From positions 1-64,000 of the forward strand of contig CACEFK010000005.1 of assembly GCA_902558835.1 (NCBI GenBank): DNA of 64,000 nt, given 5' to 3'. Position numbers and translations under genes: made by a program. Below, one piece after another: positions 46,411 to 54,623 of this stretch (its first letter is position 1; every line of letters begins with the position of its first letter). The stretch comes from an uncultured Pelagibacteraceae bacterium. GTDB taxonomy: Bacteria; Pseudomonadota; Alphaproteobacteria; Pelagibacterales; Pelagibacteraceae. A model generated the notes under the pieces. The model saw nothing but the letters and a program-made list of their open reading frames with translations, was not told the DNA's origin and searched no databases.

Positions 46411-47802
46411 TTATTTTCTTATTCCAATCATGCAAATTCCTTGATTATCAATTTTTCCAAATTCACCTGGGCATAAATTTTTTAGTATTTCAGCGTTTCC
46501 AACGTAAATCAGACCACCAGTTGGATCCAATTGATCAACTTTTTTTTCGATAGTAAGAAACCATTTTGGTCTATCGCTTAAATGATAAGATAAATTACCA
46601 GCGTACCATTCATCACCTACAACATACATAATTTCATTTGAAAAATTTTTATTCCATCTTCTTTCAACTAGATCGGCAATATCTTTTCCAAAGTAATCAG
46701 TTCTTTTATTGTCTTTTGAAATAGAATTATAAGCATAAATAGCTGGAGATAATAAAAAAAAGAATACAAAACTATAAATAAAAGTTTTAAGCTTTCTGGT
46801 GTTTATTTTCGATTTAAATAAATAAACAAAAAAAGTTCCAAAAAATAAATAAAAAGGTGTCATCCACATTGTTCTTATTTTAGAACCGGTTAAAAAAGAT
46901 GTTATAAGCATTAATACAATCGGTAAAATATTTATAGCTAATAAAAAAAGTAATTTTTTATCTTTTAAATTCAATCTAATTTGAAATTTTTTTACCAATA
47001 GCAAAACCATTATTAAAAAAGGAATTAAAATTCCAACTTGTTTAAATATAAAAATTATAGGATATTTTATATGATCCAATAAACTAGATTGCTCTAAACT
47101 AGTTCTCGCTAAACCATAAGTAATAGTAATAAATTCATTATTATTTAACCAAATTAAATGAGGAACAAGTACTATCAAAAATATCTCAAATGTTAAAAGG
47201 TACTTAAAATCAAATTTTCTCTCTCTTTTAATAAAAATTAAGTAAATAAACAAAAGATCGATTGAGACTAATAAATAAAGGAATAAATATTTTGATAAAA
47301 ATCCAAATGCTGCAAATAACCCGACTAATAAACAATCTAAAAACTTAATTTCTTTTTCATTATAAACTTTCCAGGAATAATAAACAGTTAATGACCAGAA
47401 AGGTAACTGACATACATTTACGTTGAACTCTGGCGTTGTGAAATTATAAAAATAAATTCCCTCTATTAATAAAACTGAAATTAAACTTAATGAGTTGTTG
47501 TTAAATATTTCTTTAGAAAATTTAAATACATAGTAAAACGAAACAATAACAAAAATCTGACTAAGCAAATAATAAGACCAGTCTTGTGGTCCAAAAATTT
47601 GAAAAAATACTTCTGAAAAAAATGCGCTCATTGGAGGATGTTTATTAAAACCCCAATCTAAATTACTTCCCCAAGCTAAAGCTTCGATGGTATCTAGTGG
47701 TAAATTTTGATTTGTTAGTGATGGAATTAGTGTCCAAATTAAAAGGTGTAAAGTAACAAAAATATAAAAAATATTATTTAAATTTTTAATATAATTGTAC
47801 AT
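46411..47802 (-). CDS. ArnT/PMT-like (GT39/GT83 type) membrane glycosyltransferase
   Basis: A 463-aa protein with about ten transmembrane helices. The first periplasmic loop carries the acidic signature LPLDTIEALAWGSNLDWGFNK and HPPMSAFFSEVFFQIFG near 35-70, typical of lipid-linked-sugar glycosyltransferases of the ArnT/PMT superfamily. The C-terminal soluble part is small. It probably transfers a sugar from undecaprenyl phosphate to lipid A, a polymer or a protein in the periplasm. Its stop abuts the start of the GT2 gene, so the pair forms a donor-maker/transfer module. Confidence 0.85.
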   Translation of the reverse strand: MYNYIKNLNNIFYIFVTLHLLIWTLIPSLTNQNLPLDTIEALAWGSNLDWGFNKHPPMSAFFSEVFFQIFGPQDWSYYLLSQIFVIVSFYYVFKFSKEIFNNNSLSLISVLLIEGIYFYNFTTPEFNVNVCQLPFWSLTVYYSWKVYNEKEIKFLDCLLVGLFAAFGFLSKYLFLYLLVSIDLLFIYLIFIKRERKFDFKYLLTFEIFLIVLVPHLIWLNNNEFITITYGLARTSLEQSSLLDHIKYPIIFIFKQVGILIPFLIMVLLLVKKFQIRLNLKDKKLLFLLAINILPIVLMLITSFLTGSKIRTMWMTPFYLFFGTFFVYLFKSKINTRKLKTFIYSFVFFFLLSPAIYAYNSISKDNKRTDYFGKDIADLVERRWNKNFSNEIMYVVGDEWYAGNLSYHLSDRPKWFLTIEKKVDQLDPTGGLIYVGNAEILKNLCPGEFGKIDNQGICMIGIRK

Positions 47803-47831
47803 TTACAATTATTTATATCAATTAAGCTTGC

Positions 47832-47859
47832 TTGACACCCCTAATTTGCTGAATATACT
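47832..47859 (+). promoter_or_regulatory. dksA promoter
   Basis: Consensus TTGACA (47832-47837), 16-base spacer, TATACT (47854-47859), with a GC-rich discriminator (GCGAGCG) just after. This predicts transcription from about 47866, 15 nt before the dksA ATG. It is one of the best sigma-70 matches in the window. Confidence 0.85.
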
Positions 47860-47880
47860 GCGAGCGATTAAAATTAAGCT

Positions 47881-48396
47881 ATGCCAAAGACTGCTAAAGC
47901 AAAGAAAAAAGTATCAAAACCAAAAACTAAAGTTGTAAGTAAAGCAAAACCAACTACTGCTAAAGTTGCACCCAAAGGTCCTATAAAAATTTCAAAAACT
48001 TATGTTCCTAAGGATACTGAAAAATATATGTGTGAAAAACATAAAGTATATTTCAGAATGAGACTAACTGAATGGAAAAAAGAACTAATCAAAGCTAATA
48101 ATGAAGCTCTTTATAATGGTGGAATGGATGATAATAATATTTCTGCTGATATTGTTGATCAAGCAAACTCCTACATCGATAGCAACGTAGAAATGAAAGC
48201 AATAAATAGACAAATTAAATTAATATCTGAAATTGATAAAGCATTAAGAAGAATTAGAGAAGATACTTACGGATATTGTCTGGATACAGCTGAGCCAATT
48301 GGATTAAAAAGATTAATGGCAAGACCTGTTGCTAAATACACTATTGCAGCACAAGAAAAGCATGAAAAAGAGGAAAAAGTTCATGCTGATGACTAA
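47881..48396 (+). CDS. dksA: DksA/TraR family RNA polymerase-binding factor
   Basis: A 171-aa DksA homologue, which binds the RNA polymerase secondary channel and with ppGpp adjusts rRNA and amino-acid promoters. The coiled-coil tip acidic motif is D90-x-x-D93-x-A95 (ADIVDQAN), as needed for activity. Only one of the four zinc-finger cysteines remains (Cys133 in YGYCLDTAEPIG; the second pair is TIAA), a pattern common in alphaproteobacterial DksA. A Lys/Ala-rich extension of about 35 residues precedes the family core. It is driven by a near-consensus promoter. Confidence 0.92.
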   Translation: MPKTAKAKKKVSKPKTKVVSKAKPTTAKVAPKGPIKISKTYVPKDTEKYMCEKHKVYFRMRLTEWKKELIKANNEALYNGGMDDNNISADIVDQANSYIDSNVEMKAINRQIKLISEIDKALRRIREDTYGYCLDTAEPIGLKRLMARPVAKYTIAAQEKHEKEEKVHADD

Positions 48397-48398
48397 AA

Positions 48399-48515
48399 AT
48401 GAAAAAAAAATCTTCTAAGCAAAATTCAATCTCATTTCTATTTGCTAAAAAATATATTTACTTTTACTATCCTTTCTTTTGGGTTTTGCTGTTGCTATAT
48501 TTATTTTTGAAATGA
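48399..48515 (+). CDS. Possible 38-aa membrane mini-protein downstream of dksA
   Basis: Beginning 2 nt after the dksA stop, an ATG opens a frame with a basic start (MKKKSSKQNS) and one strongly hydrophobic helix (YPFFWVLLLLYLFL). Its stop overlaps the next small ORF as ATGA, the coupling seen between real genes here. No family is recognised. It could also be non-coding trailer sequence. Confidence 0.4.
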   Translation: MKKKSSKQNSISFLFAKKYIYFYYPFFWVLLLLYLFLK

Positions 48516-48607
48516 ACAAAAAATTAGTTTTAATAATTATTATAATTGTTGTTATTGAATTTTCAGGTTACGGAATTCTAAGTTCTCTTTATAGATTATT
48601 TGGATAA
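48512..48607 (+). CDS. Possible 31-aa membrane mini-protein
   Basis: An ATG that overlaps the previous stop opens a 31-residue frame with a single membrane helix (KKLVLIIIIIVVIEFSGYG) and a short basic tail. It ends 5 nt before the convergent GST gene. Length and composition resemble small membrane proteins, but there is no homology evidence. Confidence 0.38.
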   Translation: MNKKLVLIIIIIVVIEFSGYGILSSLYRLFG

Positions 48608-48612
48608 AATTT

Positions 48613-49239
48613 TTATAGTTTTGGGATTTTAGCTTCCTTATCCATAAAAGCATAACCTTTAACAACTGCTTCTCTTTCAGCTATTTCTTGATACCATCTA
48701 GATAGATTTTTATAATTCTTCAATCCAATATCATGCCATTCGTGTCTTGCCATCCACGGCCAAGTTGCAATATCAGCAATTGTATACTCAGAACCTGCAA
48801 GAAATTTAGATTCTTTTAATCTAGCATCTAGTTCTCCATAAATTCTTTTGGTAATTTTAAAATATCGTTCTTCTCCAAACTCACTTTTACCAGGATTATA
48901 GTGATGAAACTGATGATGTTGACCAATCATAGGACCTACAGTACCCATTTGAGCCATTAACCATTGATTAATAACTAGTCTATCTTTTTCATTATAAAGT
49001 TTTCCACTTTTATCCGCTAAGTACATTAATATTGCACCAGACTCGAAGATACTTTTATTATTATCATGATCTATAATCACAGGAATTTTTCCAAAAGGAC
49101 TTAGCTTTATAAATTCTGGCTTGAATTGTTCATCTTTACCTAAATCAATAGGAGTAACTTTGTATTCATAATCAATTTCTTCAAGCATAATACTAATTTT
49201 CCATCCATTAGGAGTATTAGCAGAAAAAAGTTCTATCAT
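48613..49239 (-). CDS. Glutathione S-transferase family protein
   Basis: A 208-aa cytosolic GST with the thioredoxin-like N-terminal domain (FSANTPNGWKISIMLEEIDY, then FGKIPVIID with the cis-Pro and ESGAIL glutathione contact near residue 66) and an all-helical C-terminal domain (YTIADIATWPWMARHEW near 148). It resembles the YfcG/YghU-type disulfide-bond reductase branch, with Asn near the active position, so a redox role is as likely as conjugation. It overlaps the upstream ferredoxin reductase gene by 4 nt. Confidence 0.88.
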   Translation of the reverse strand: MIELFSANTPNGWKISIMLEEIDYEYKVTPIDLGKDEQFKPEFIKLSPFGKIPVIIDHDNNKSIFESGAILMYLADKSGKLYNEKDRLVINQWLMAQMGTVGPMIGQHHQFHHYNPGKSEFGEERYFKITKRIYGELDARLKESKFLAGSEYTIADIATWPWMARHEWHDIGLKNYKNLSRWYQEIAEREAVVKGYAFMDKEAKIPKL

Positions 49240-50252
49240 TTTTTAATTCCAAGTCTTTCTTGTGCAGCTTTGGAAGTTGTTGTGAATTCAAATCTTAATT
49301 TTTCATCTGGTTTTGCATATTTAAAACAACCTCTTGCAGCAAGTGCGCCCTCATGAAACCCTGAAAGAATTAATTTTAATTTTCCTGGGTAAGAGCAAAT
49401 ATCACCTATAGCAAATATTCCATTAATATTTGTTTCAAAGTTTTCAGTATTCACCTGGACCGTTTTTTTATCAATATTTAAACCCCAATCCAATATAGGA
49501 CCAAGTTGCATGATTAGGCCAAAAAAACCTAGCACATAATCAGATTTAATTTCTTTAATTTCTCCTTCATCATGTTTTATTTTTACTGAAACAATTTTTT
49601 TGTCTCCTAAAACTGAGTCCATTTGATACTTTGTATATAAATTTAATTTTCCTTGTTCATTAAGCTCTTTTACTTTTTGAACACTTGCTTCTGCACCGCT
49701 AAAACCATCTCTTCTATGAATTAAATTTACTTTAGAGGTATTTGATAATTCAATTGCCCAATCTAAGGCTGAGTCTCCTCCACCAAAAATTGAAATGGTT
49801 TTGTTTTTAAATATTGATTTATCTTTAATTGAATAAAATAAAGAATTACCTTCAAATTTTTCACACTCTTTTACTGGAAACTTTCTAGGTTCAAAAGATC
49901 CGACACCACCAGCTATTACAATTGCTGCAACGTCGAACTCTACTCCACCTGAAGTTTTAACATTCCATCTGTTTTGGTTTTTTTTTAATTCCTCTACTCT
50001 TTCATTTAAATGAAATTTGACATTGAAAGGTTTAATTTGTTGTAAAAGATTATTAGTTAACTCTTCACCAGTACATTCAGGTACTGCTGGTATATCATAA
50101 ATAGGTTTGTCAGGATAAAGCTCAATACATTGGCCTCCTGCTTTATCAAGATTATCCACTATCTCACAACTTAATCCTATAATTCCAAGTTGATGAGCAC
50201 AGAACAAACCTGTTGGTCCTGCTCCAATAATTAATACATCTGTTTTATTCAT
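49236..50252 (-). CDS. Ferredoxin-NAD(P)+ reductase, thioredoxin-reductase-like
   Basis: A 338-aa flavoprotein with the FAD motif LIIGAGPTGLFCAHQLG at the start, the NAD(P) motif SIFGGGDSALDWAIEL near 155 and FAIGDICSYPGKLKLIL near 290. It lacks the CxxC pair of thioredoxin reductase, as do YumC-type ferredoxin-NADP reductases. It is encoded next to a 2Fe-2S ferredoxin and downstream of a membrane desaturase, so it most likely feeds NADPH electrons through the ferredoxin to that desaturase. Confidence 0.9.
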   Translation of the reverse strand: MNKTDVLIIGAGPTGLFCAHQLGIIGLSCEIVDNLDKAGGQCIELYPDKPIYDIPAVPECTGEELTNNLLQQIKPFNVKFHLNERVEELKKNQNRWNVKTSGGVEFDVAAIVIAGGVGSFEPRKFPVKECEKFEGNSLFYSIKDKSIFKNKTISIFGGGDSALDWAIELSNTSKVNLIHRRDGFSGAEASVQKVKELNEQGKLNLYTKYQMDSVLGDKKIVSVKIKHDEGEIKEIKSDYVLGFFGLIMQLGPILDWGLNIDKKTVQVNTENFETNINGIFAIGDICSYPGKLKLILSGFHEGALAARGCFKYAKPDEKLRFEFTTTSKAAQERLGIKK

Positions 50253-50573
50253 TTAACCTTGCTTTGAAGGAATATTTACTTCCAATCCATCCAACTCATC
50301 TGAGACAATTAATTGACAACTCAACCTGCTATTATTTTTTGGTTCAAATGCCATATCAAGCATATCTTCTTCACCATCCTCTTTTGCTGGAAGCTTATCT
50401 AACCATTCTTCTTTGACATAAACGTGGCAGGTAGCACACGCCATTCCTCCTCCACAATCAGCATCAATGCCTGGAATATCATTTTGGACTGCACCTTCCA
50501 TTACAGTTAATCCGTTTTGGACATCAATTGTGTGAGTTTTATTATCGTGAGTGTAGTAAGTAATTTTTGCCAT
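50253..50573 (-). CDS. 2Fe-2S ferredoxin
   Basis: A 106-aa adrenodoxin/ISC-type ferredoxin. The cluster ligands are the three Cys of [17 protein letters not shown] near residues 39-48 and the distal Cys of SRLSCQLIV near 86. It carries single electrons in the cytoplasm. It sits directly before its probable reductase and after a fatty acid desaturase, forming a short NADPH-to-desaturase chain. Confidence 0.93.
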   Translation of the reverse strand: MAKITYYTHDNKTHTIDVQNGLTVMEGAVQNDIPGIDADCGGGMACATCHVYVKEEWLDKLPAKEDGEEDMLDMAFEPKNNSRLSCQLIVSDELDGLEVNIPSKQG

Positions 50574-50634
50574 GCGTTATATATAGTTTCTTATCTAAAT
50601 AGGACAAGTAAGTAAAATCATACTTAGTATTTTT

Positions 50635-51636
50635 TTAAATATTTTGAGGTTCAGGTAGCTCTTTTTTTATAAAATAGCTTGTATCTTCTTTTTGTTTCAT
50701 AAGTGCTGGAATAATTTCTTTATAAGCATCAATTAATCCATCATTTGGCTTTGGTAACTGGTCTTTTATATGATGGTGTAGCTTATCAAGATTATATGAC
50801 GGAACTGTTGGAAACATATGATGAGTTAAATGATATTCCATTTTCCAATATAAAAAACTTAGTATTGGATTTAAATACATTTCACGTGATGTAACCCTAT
50901 GATCTTTTATATTTCTAGCTAAACCGGCGTGCTGAGTGAATGCAACAAGCTTGTGTAAAGTTTTTCCATAAAATTGTGGTAATACAAAATATAATAAAGG
51001 CATCCAAGAAGAAACTAGTATAGACCATGAGATAATTGAAAGCCAAATAACAACATAAATTCTTGAAATAAAAATTGCTTTTGCTTGTGCATTTTCTGGA
51101 ATGCTATCTTGCATAACTTTTGTTTTAATTCCTAGGGCATGTTGAATAATTTCAAATGAAATATGTTTTTTAAAGAAAATTAAATCCAAGAATGGAATTA
51201 TATTTATAATTAAGCGCTTTGGTGTTTCTTTTAAATCATTTCCATATTCAATTTCATGATCAAATGGATTTTCTGTTGAATAAGTATTGCCGTGGTGAAC
51301 AAAGTGTGTGTATCTCCATCTAGTTGGTTCAAAGTTAGCCATGTATGATGAGATATAATAAAAAAATTCATTTAAGAATTTTGATTGAAATGCAGTTTTA
51401 TGTCCAGTCTCATGCCATAATGGATTAGAGAAAGAATAAATATTTCCATAAACTAAAAACCAAAATACTGACCACCATGTACCCCAGGTTTGATATGCAA
51501 GAATTCCGGTTATCAGCAATAGTCCAAAAAAAACTGAAACATGTTGCAGTCCTTTTAAATCTGATTTCTTTGAAAGTTCTTTTAGGACCTCTTTATCAAT
51601 CTGGCATTTGTGCCATTTTTCTAATTTAACATCCAT
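50635..51636 (-). CDS. Membrane fatty acid desaturase/hydroxylase family protein
   Basis: A 333-aa di-iron membrane enzyme. The three histidine boxes are HETGHK near residue 75, HFVHHGNT near 110 and HLTHHMFP near 270, with hydrophobic pairs between them. Such enzymes introduce double bonds or hydroxyls into acyl or other lipophilic chains using O2 and reduced ferredoxin. The following ferredoxin and reductase genes fit this electron path. The substrate could be a phospholipid acyl chain; a carotenoid/retinoid substrate is a weaker alternative suggested only by the neighbouring rhodopsin. Confidence 0.88.
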   Translation of the reverse strand: MDVKLEKWHKCQIDKEVLKELSKKSDLKGLQHVSVFFGLLLITGILAYQTWGTWWSVFWFLVYGNIYSFSNPLWHETGHKTAFQSKFLNEFFYYISSYMANFEPTRWRYTHFVHHGNTYSTENPFDHEIEYGNDLKETPKRLIINIIPFLDLIFFKKHISFEIIQHALGIKTKVMQDSIPENAQAKAIFISRIYVVIWLSIISWSILVSSWMPLLYFVLPQFYGKTLHKLVAFTQHAGLARNIKDHRVTSREMYLNPILSFLYWKMEYHLTHHMFPTVPSYNLDKLHHHIKDQLPKPNDGLIDAYKEIIPALMKQKEDTSYFIKKELPEPQNI

Positions 51637-51642
51637 AGATAA

Positions 51643-51671
51643 AAATTATGTATAATTATTATACATAATTT
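51643..51671. promoter_or_regulatory. Perfect 14+1+14 inverted repeat in the desaturase promoter
   Basis: Two perfectly complementary 14-base arms (AAATTATGTATAAT and its reverse complement) with a 1-base centre lie 6 bp before the desaturase ATG. They contain TATAAT, a possible -10 element, so the repeat is more likely an operator for a dimeric regulator than a terminator; the rhodopsin terminator is separate and further upstream. Confidence 0.6.
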
Positions 51672-51680
51672 AATAAAGGT

Positions 51681-51718
51681 AAAAAAAAAGGGCAAGTACA
51701 ATAATTGTACCTGCCCTT
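51681..51718 (-). terminator. Rho-independent terminator of proteorhodopsin
   Basis: On the minus strand AAGGGCA...GTACAAT / ATTGTAC...TGCCCTT forms a long hairpin with one mismatch, followed by a run of nine T. It is just beyond the rhodopsin stop, so rhodopsin is transcribed alone and the desaturase needs its own promoter. Confidence 0.9.
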
Positions 51719-51736
51719 AATTTAAATTTTAGCTAA

Positions 51737-52510
51737 TTACTTAGCTCTTCTTCCGCTTGAACTAGTTGCAGCAGCCCAGATTACTAGACCAAATGCAATT
51801 TTGTTAATGAAGTCAGCTAAGTTGTAAACGACGTTAAGTGAGTCAGCGTCTACACCACCAGTTAAGTAACCAAATACATAACCTAATGGGTAAATTGCCC
51901 AACCTACTGTAACGATCATTCTCATTGCTCCGAATGCAGTTACAAGAGCTTTGTTACCACTCTTCTGTGCAGCTTTACCAGCTTCACCTGAGAATACTTC
52001 ATAAAGAATGTATACCCAACCTGCCATTCCGATGATGAAACCTAGTGTAGCATTAATGTATCCTGCTTCACCTAAGTATCCACCGATTAGCATTACTAAT
52101 GAACCAATTAACAATCTCCAGAACATTCCAGAGTTTGCTTTACCAATAGCTGCTAGAATTAAATAGAATTCTACCATCTGTAATGGCACAGTGATTAACC
52201 AGTCAATGTATCTGTAAACAGTTGGCGAGTCTCCAGTAGCAACCCATACTTCTCTCATGTACATGTAGTGTATGAATGCAATACCAGTTACTAGACCAGC
52301 AACAATAACTGATGTTCTCCAGCCTGATGCGACATTGCCTGCTTCCATGAAAAAGAAAGCAGTAGCTGCTAACATTCCCATAGAGATAACCCAGAATGAA
52401 ATTCCGACGAAGTCATCTTGCATCAACATCGTTGCGTCTGCTGCAATAGCTATACCTGAAAATCCAATCAGTGCCATAGCTGCTAAAGCAAACAATTTAA
52501 GTTTTTTCAT
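51737..52510 (-). CDS. Proteorhodopsin, blue-absorbing type
   Basis: A 257-aa seven-helix light-driven proton pump with a cleavable N-terminal signal (KLFALAAMALIGFSGIAIAA). Key residues keep a constant +6 offset to the reference green proteorhodopsin: His81 (H75), proton acceptor Asp103 (D97), spectral tuning Gln111 (position 105), proton donor Glu114 (E108) and retinal Schiff-base Lys237 (K231). Gln at the tuning site predicts blue-light absorption. A strong Shine-Dalgarno sequence (GAGGGAG) precedes the ATG and a terminator follows. No retinal synthesis genes are in the window. Confidence 0.98.
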   Translation of the reverse strand: MKKLKLFALAAMALIGFSGIAIAADATMLMQDDFVGISFWVISMGMLAATAFFFMEAGNVASGWRTSVIVAGLVTGIAFIHYMYMREVWVATGDSPTVYRYIDWLITVPLQMVEFYLILAAIGKANSGMFWRLLIGSLVMLIGGYLGEAGYINATLGFIIGMAGWVYILYEVFSGEAGKAAQKSGNKALVTAFGAMRMIVTVGWAIYPLGYVFGYLTGGVDADSLNVVYNLADFINKIAFGLVIWAAATSSSGRRAK

Positions 52511-52542
52511 AAAAAACTCCCTCTTCGTTAGTTTTTATTTAT

Positions 52543-52575
52543 AGTTTATATAAACTAGACTTAGGTTTCCCTAAG
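52543..52575. promoter_or_regulatory. Palindromic elements in the proteorhodopsin promoter region
   Basis: Two dyads lie close together upstream of the rhodopsin gene: a perfect 14-bp palindrome AGTTTATATAAACT (52543-52556) and CTTAGG-TTTC-CCTAAG (52560-52575). On the minus strand, TTAGGG in the second dyad and TATATA in the first are 16 bases apart and could be the -35 and -10. This suggests an operator overlapping the promoter. Confidence 0.5.
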
Positions 52576-52721
52576 CCAAGATTGTGGTTAGATAGCAAAT
52601 TAAAATAGTTTTATGAAGACTTAATTGCCACTAATAAGCATTGATTTTACTTAATTTTTAAAATTAAATACAATTTATAAGTTAAAAACCAATAAAATTA
52701 AGGAATTCGAATCAAATATCT

Positions 52722-54623
52722 ATGTCTTCTAAGTTTAATAAAATTTACGAAAGTTCTATTAAAAATCCTGAAAAATTTTGGCAAGAAGCCTCTGAAGATA
52801 TCTTTTGGTTTAAAAAACCAACAAAAATTTTAAATATATCTAACCCTCCCTTCTACAAATGGTTCGAAGATGGTGTCACAAACACCTGTTATAACGCTTT
52901 AGACATCCATATAGATCAAGGAAGAGGTCAAAAGACAGCTTTAATATACGATAGTCCAATTACAGGTAACAAAAGCCAGTTCACTTACGAGGAATTAAAG
53001 TCAAAGGTCTCTAAGTTTGCAGGGGCATTAAAATCACAAGGGGCTAATAAAGGGGATCGGGTGATTATTTACATGCCAATGATCCCTGAAGCGGTAGTTG
53101 CTATGCTTGCTTGTGCTAGAATTGGTGCAATTCACTCTGTTGTATTTGGAGGATTTGCCTCAAATGAGCTTGCAAGTAGAATTGATGACAGCAAAGCAAA
53201 AATATTAGTAACTGCATCGTGTGGTTTTGAGCCCGGAAGAACAGTTGAGTACAAACCTCTCGTCGATGAAGCTATTAAAATAGCCAATCACAAAATTGAA
53301 AAGATGATTTTGTTTCAAAGACCTGGTCATGAAGTTAAATTAAATAATCCAAATGAACTCAGCTGGGAAGAAGTGGTCTCTAATGCTAAAGATGCTGACT
53401 GTATTGAGATGAATTCCAATGAGTTTGCCTATATTTTATATACATCAGGTACGACCGGAACCCCCAAAGGTATAGTAAGAGACATTGGAGGTCACATTGT
53501 TGCTCTCAAATGGACTATGAAAAATATTTACAACATAGATACAGATGATATTTGGTGGTCTGCTAGTGATATTGGTTGGATTGTAGGACACTCATACATT
53601 GTCTACGCTCCATTATTTAAGGGATGCACTACAGTTTTGTTTGAAGGTAAGCCCGTAGGAACTCCAGATGCAGGAGCTTTTTGGAAAATCATTTCAGATT
53701 ATAAAGTAAAATCTCTTTTTACAGCTCCAACAGCTTTTAGAGCGATAAAGAAAGAAGATCCTGAAGGTAAATTTTTCTCAAAATATGATTTGAGTAGTTT
53801 TGAGAGTTTATTCCTTGCTGGAGAAAGAGCTGATCCAGATACAATTAAGTGGGCTGAGAATTTACTTAAAGTTCCTGTGATAGATCATTGGTGGCAAACA
53901 GAGACTAGTTGGGCAATTAGCTCAAATTGTACTGGAATTGAAATGATGGAAACAAAATATGGTTCAGCTTGTAAAGCTGTTCCTGGGTATGATGTCAAAA
54001 TCATTAAACCAGATCAATCTCTAGCAAAACCAAATGAAATGGGAGATATAGTGGTTAAGCTTCCTTTGCCTCCAGGTACATTCCCAACATTATGGAATGC
54101 AGACCAAAGATACAAAGAAAACTACATGTCTAATTATGAAGGATTTTATCAAACATATGATGCAGGTCACATAGATGATGATGGTTATATTTGGATTATG
54201 TCTAGAACTGATGACATTATAAATGTAGCAGGTCATAGATTATCAACAGGTGCGATTGAAGAAGTATTGTCCGAACATCAATCGGTTGCAGAATGTGCGG
54301 TACTTGGAATTGCAGATAAATTAAAAGGTCAATTACCTATAGGATTAGTAGTTTTAAAGTCTGGTGTTGATAAAGATAATGATACTATTTCAAAAGAATG
54401 TGTTCAGATGGTCAGGGATAAAATTGGTCCTGTTGCTGCATTTAAAGTTGTGATTGTTATTAAAAGATTACCAAAAACAAGATCAGGTAAAATTTTAAGA
54501 GGAACAATTAGAAAAATTGCAGACAATGTTGAATATAAAGTTCCTCCAACAATTGATGATCCTGCAATATTAACAGAAATAAAAGAAGATTTAATTAAAC
54601 ATAAAATTTTAAACAATGGTTAA
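52722..54623 (+). CDS. prpE: Propionyl-CoA synthetase
   Basis: A 633-aa AMP-forming acyl-CoA synthetase that activates propionate (and probably other short acids). It has YILYTSGTTGTPKGIVRD as the P-loop near 240, WWSASDIGWIVGHSYIVYAP near 280, LFTAPTAFRAIKKEDPEGK near 340, and the adenylate-binding DHWWQTET near 390; PKTRSGKILRGT near 590 contains the regulatory/catalytic Lys. The stretch VRDIGGHIVALKWTMKNIY and the PrpE-like ASCGFEPGRTVEYKPLV separate it from Acs. The SMR gene overlaps its end by 8 nt. No methylcitrate cycle genes are adjacent. Confidence 0.92.
   Translation: MSSKFNKIYESSIKNPEKFWQEASEDIFWFKKPTKILNISNPPFYKWFEDGVTNTCYNALDIHIDQGRGQKTALIYDSPITGNKSQFTYEELKSKVSKFAGALKSQGANKGDRVIIYMPMIPEAVVAMLACARIGAIHSVVFGGFASNELASRIDDSKAKILVTASCGFEPGRTVEYKPLVDEAIKIANHKIEKMILFQRPGHEVKLNNPNELSWEEVVSNAKDADCIEMNSNEFAYILYTSGTTGTPKGIVRDIGGHIVALKWTMKNIYNIDTDDIWWSASDIGWIVGHSYIVYAPLFKGCTTVLFEGKPVGTPDAGAFWKIISDYKVKSLFTAPTAFRAIKKEDPEGKFFSKYDLSSFESLFLAGERADPDTIKWAENLLKVPVIDHWWQTETSWAISSNCTGIEMMETKYGSACKAVPGYDVKIIKPDQSLAKPNEMGDIVVKLPLPPGTFPTLWNADQRYKENYMSNYEGFYQTYDAGHIDDDGYIWIMSRTDDIINVAGHRLSTGAIEEVLSEHQSVAECAVLGIADKLKGQLPIGLVVLKSGVDKDNDTISKECVQMVRDKIGPVAAFKVVIVIKRLPKTRSGKILRGTIRKIADNVEYKVPPTIDDPAILTEIKEDLIKHKILNNG

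Noticed and set aside
47881-48396. Degenerate zinc finger in DksA as a novelty
   Set aside because: Loss of most zinc-finger cysteines is common in alphaproteobacterial DksA, and the coiled-coil tip residues are intact.
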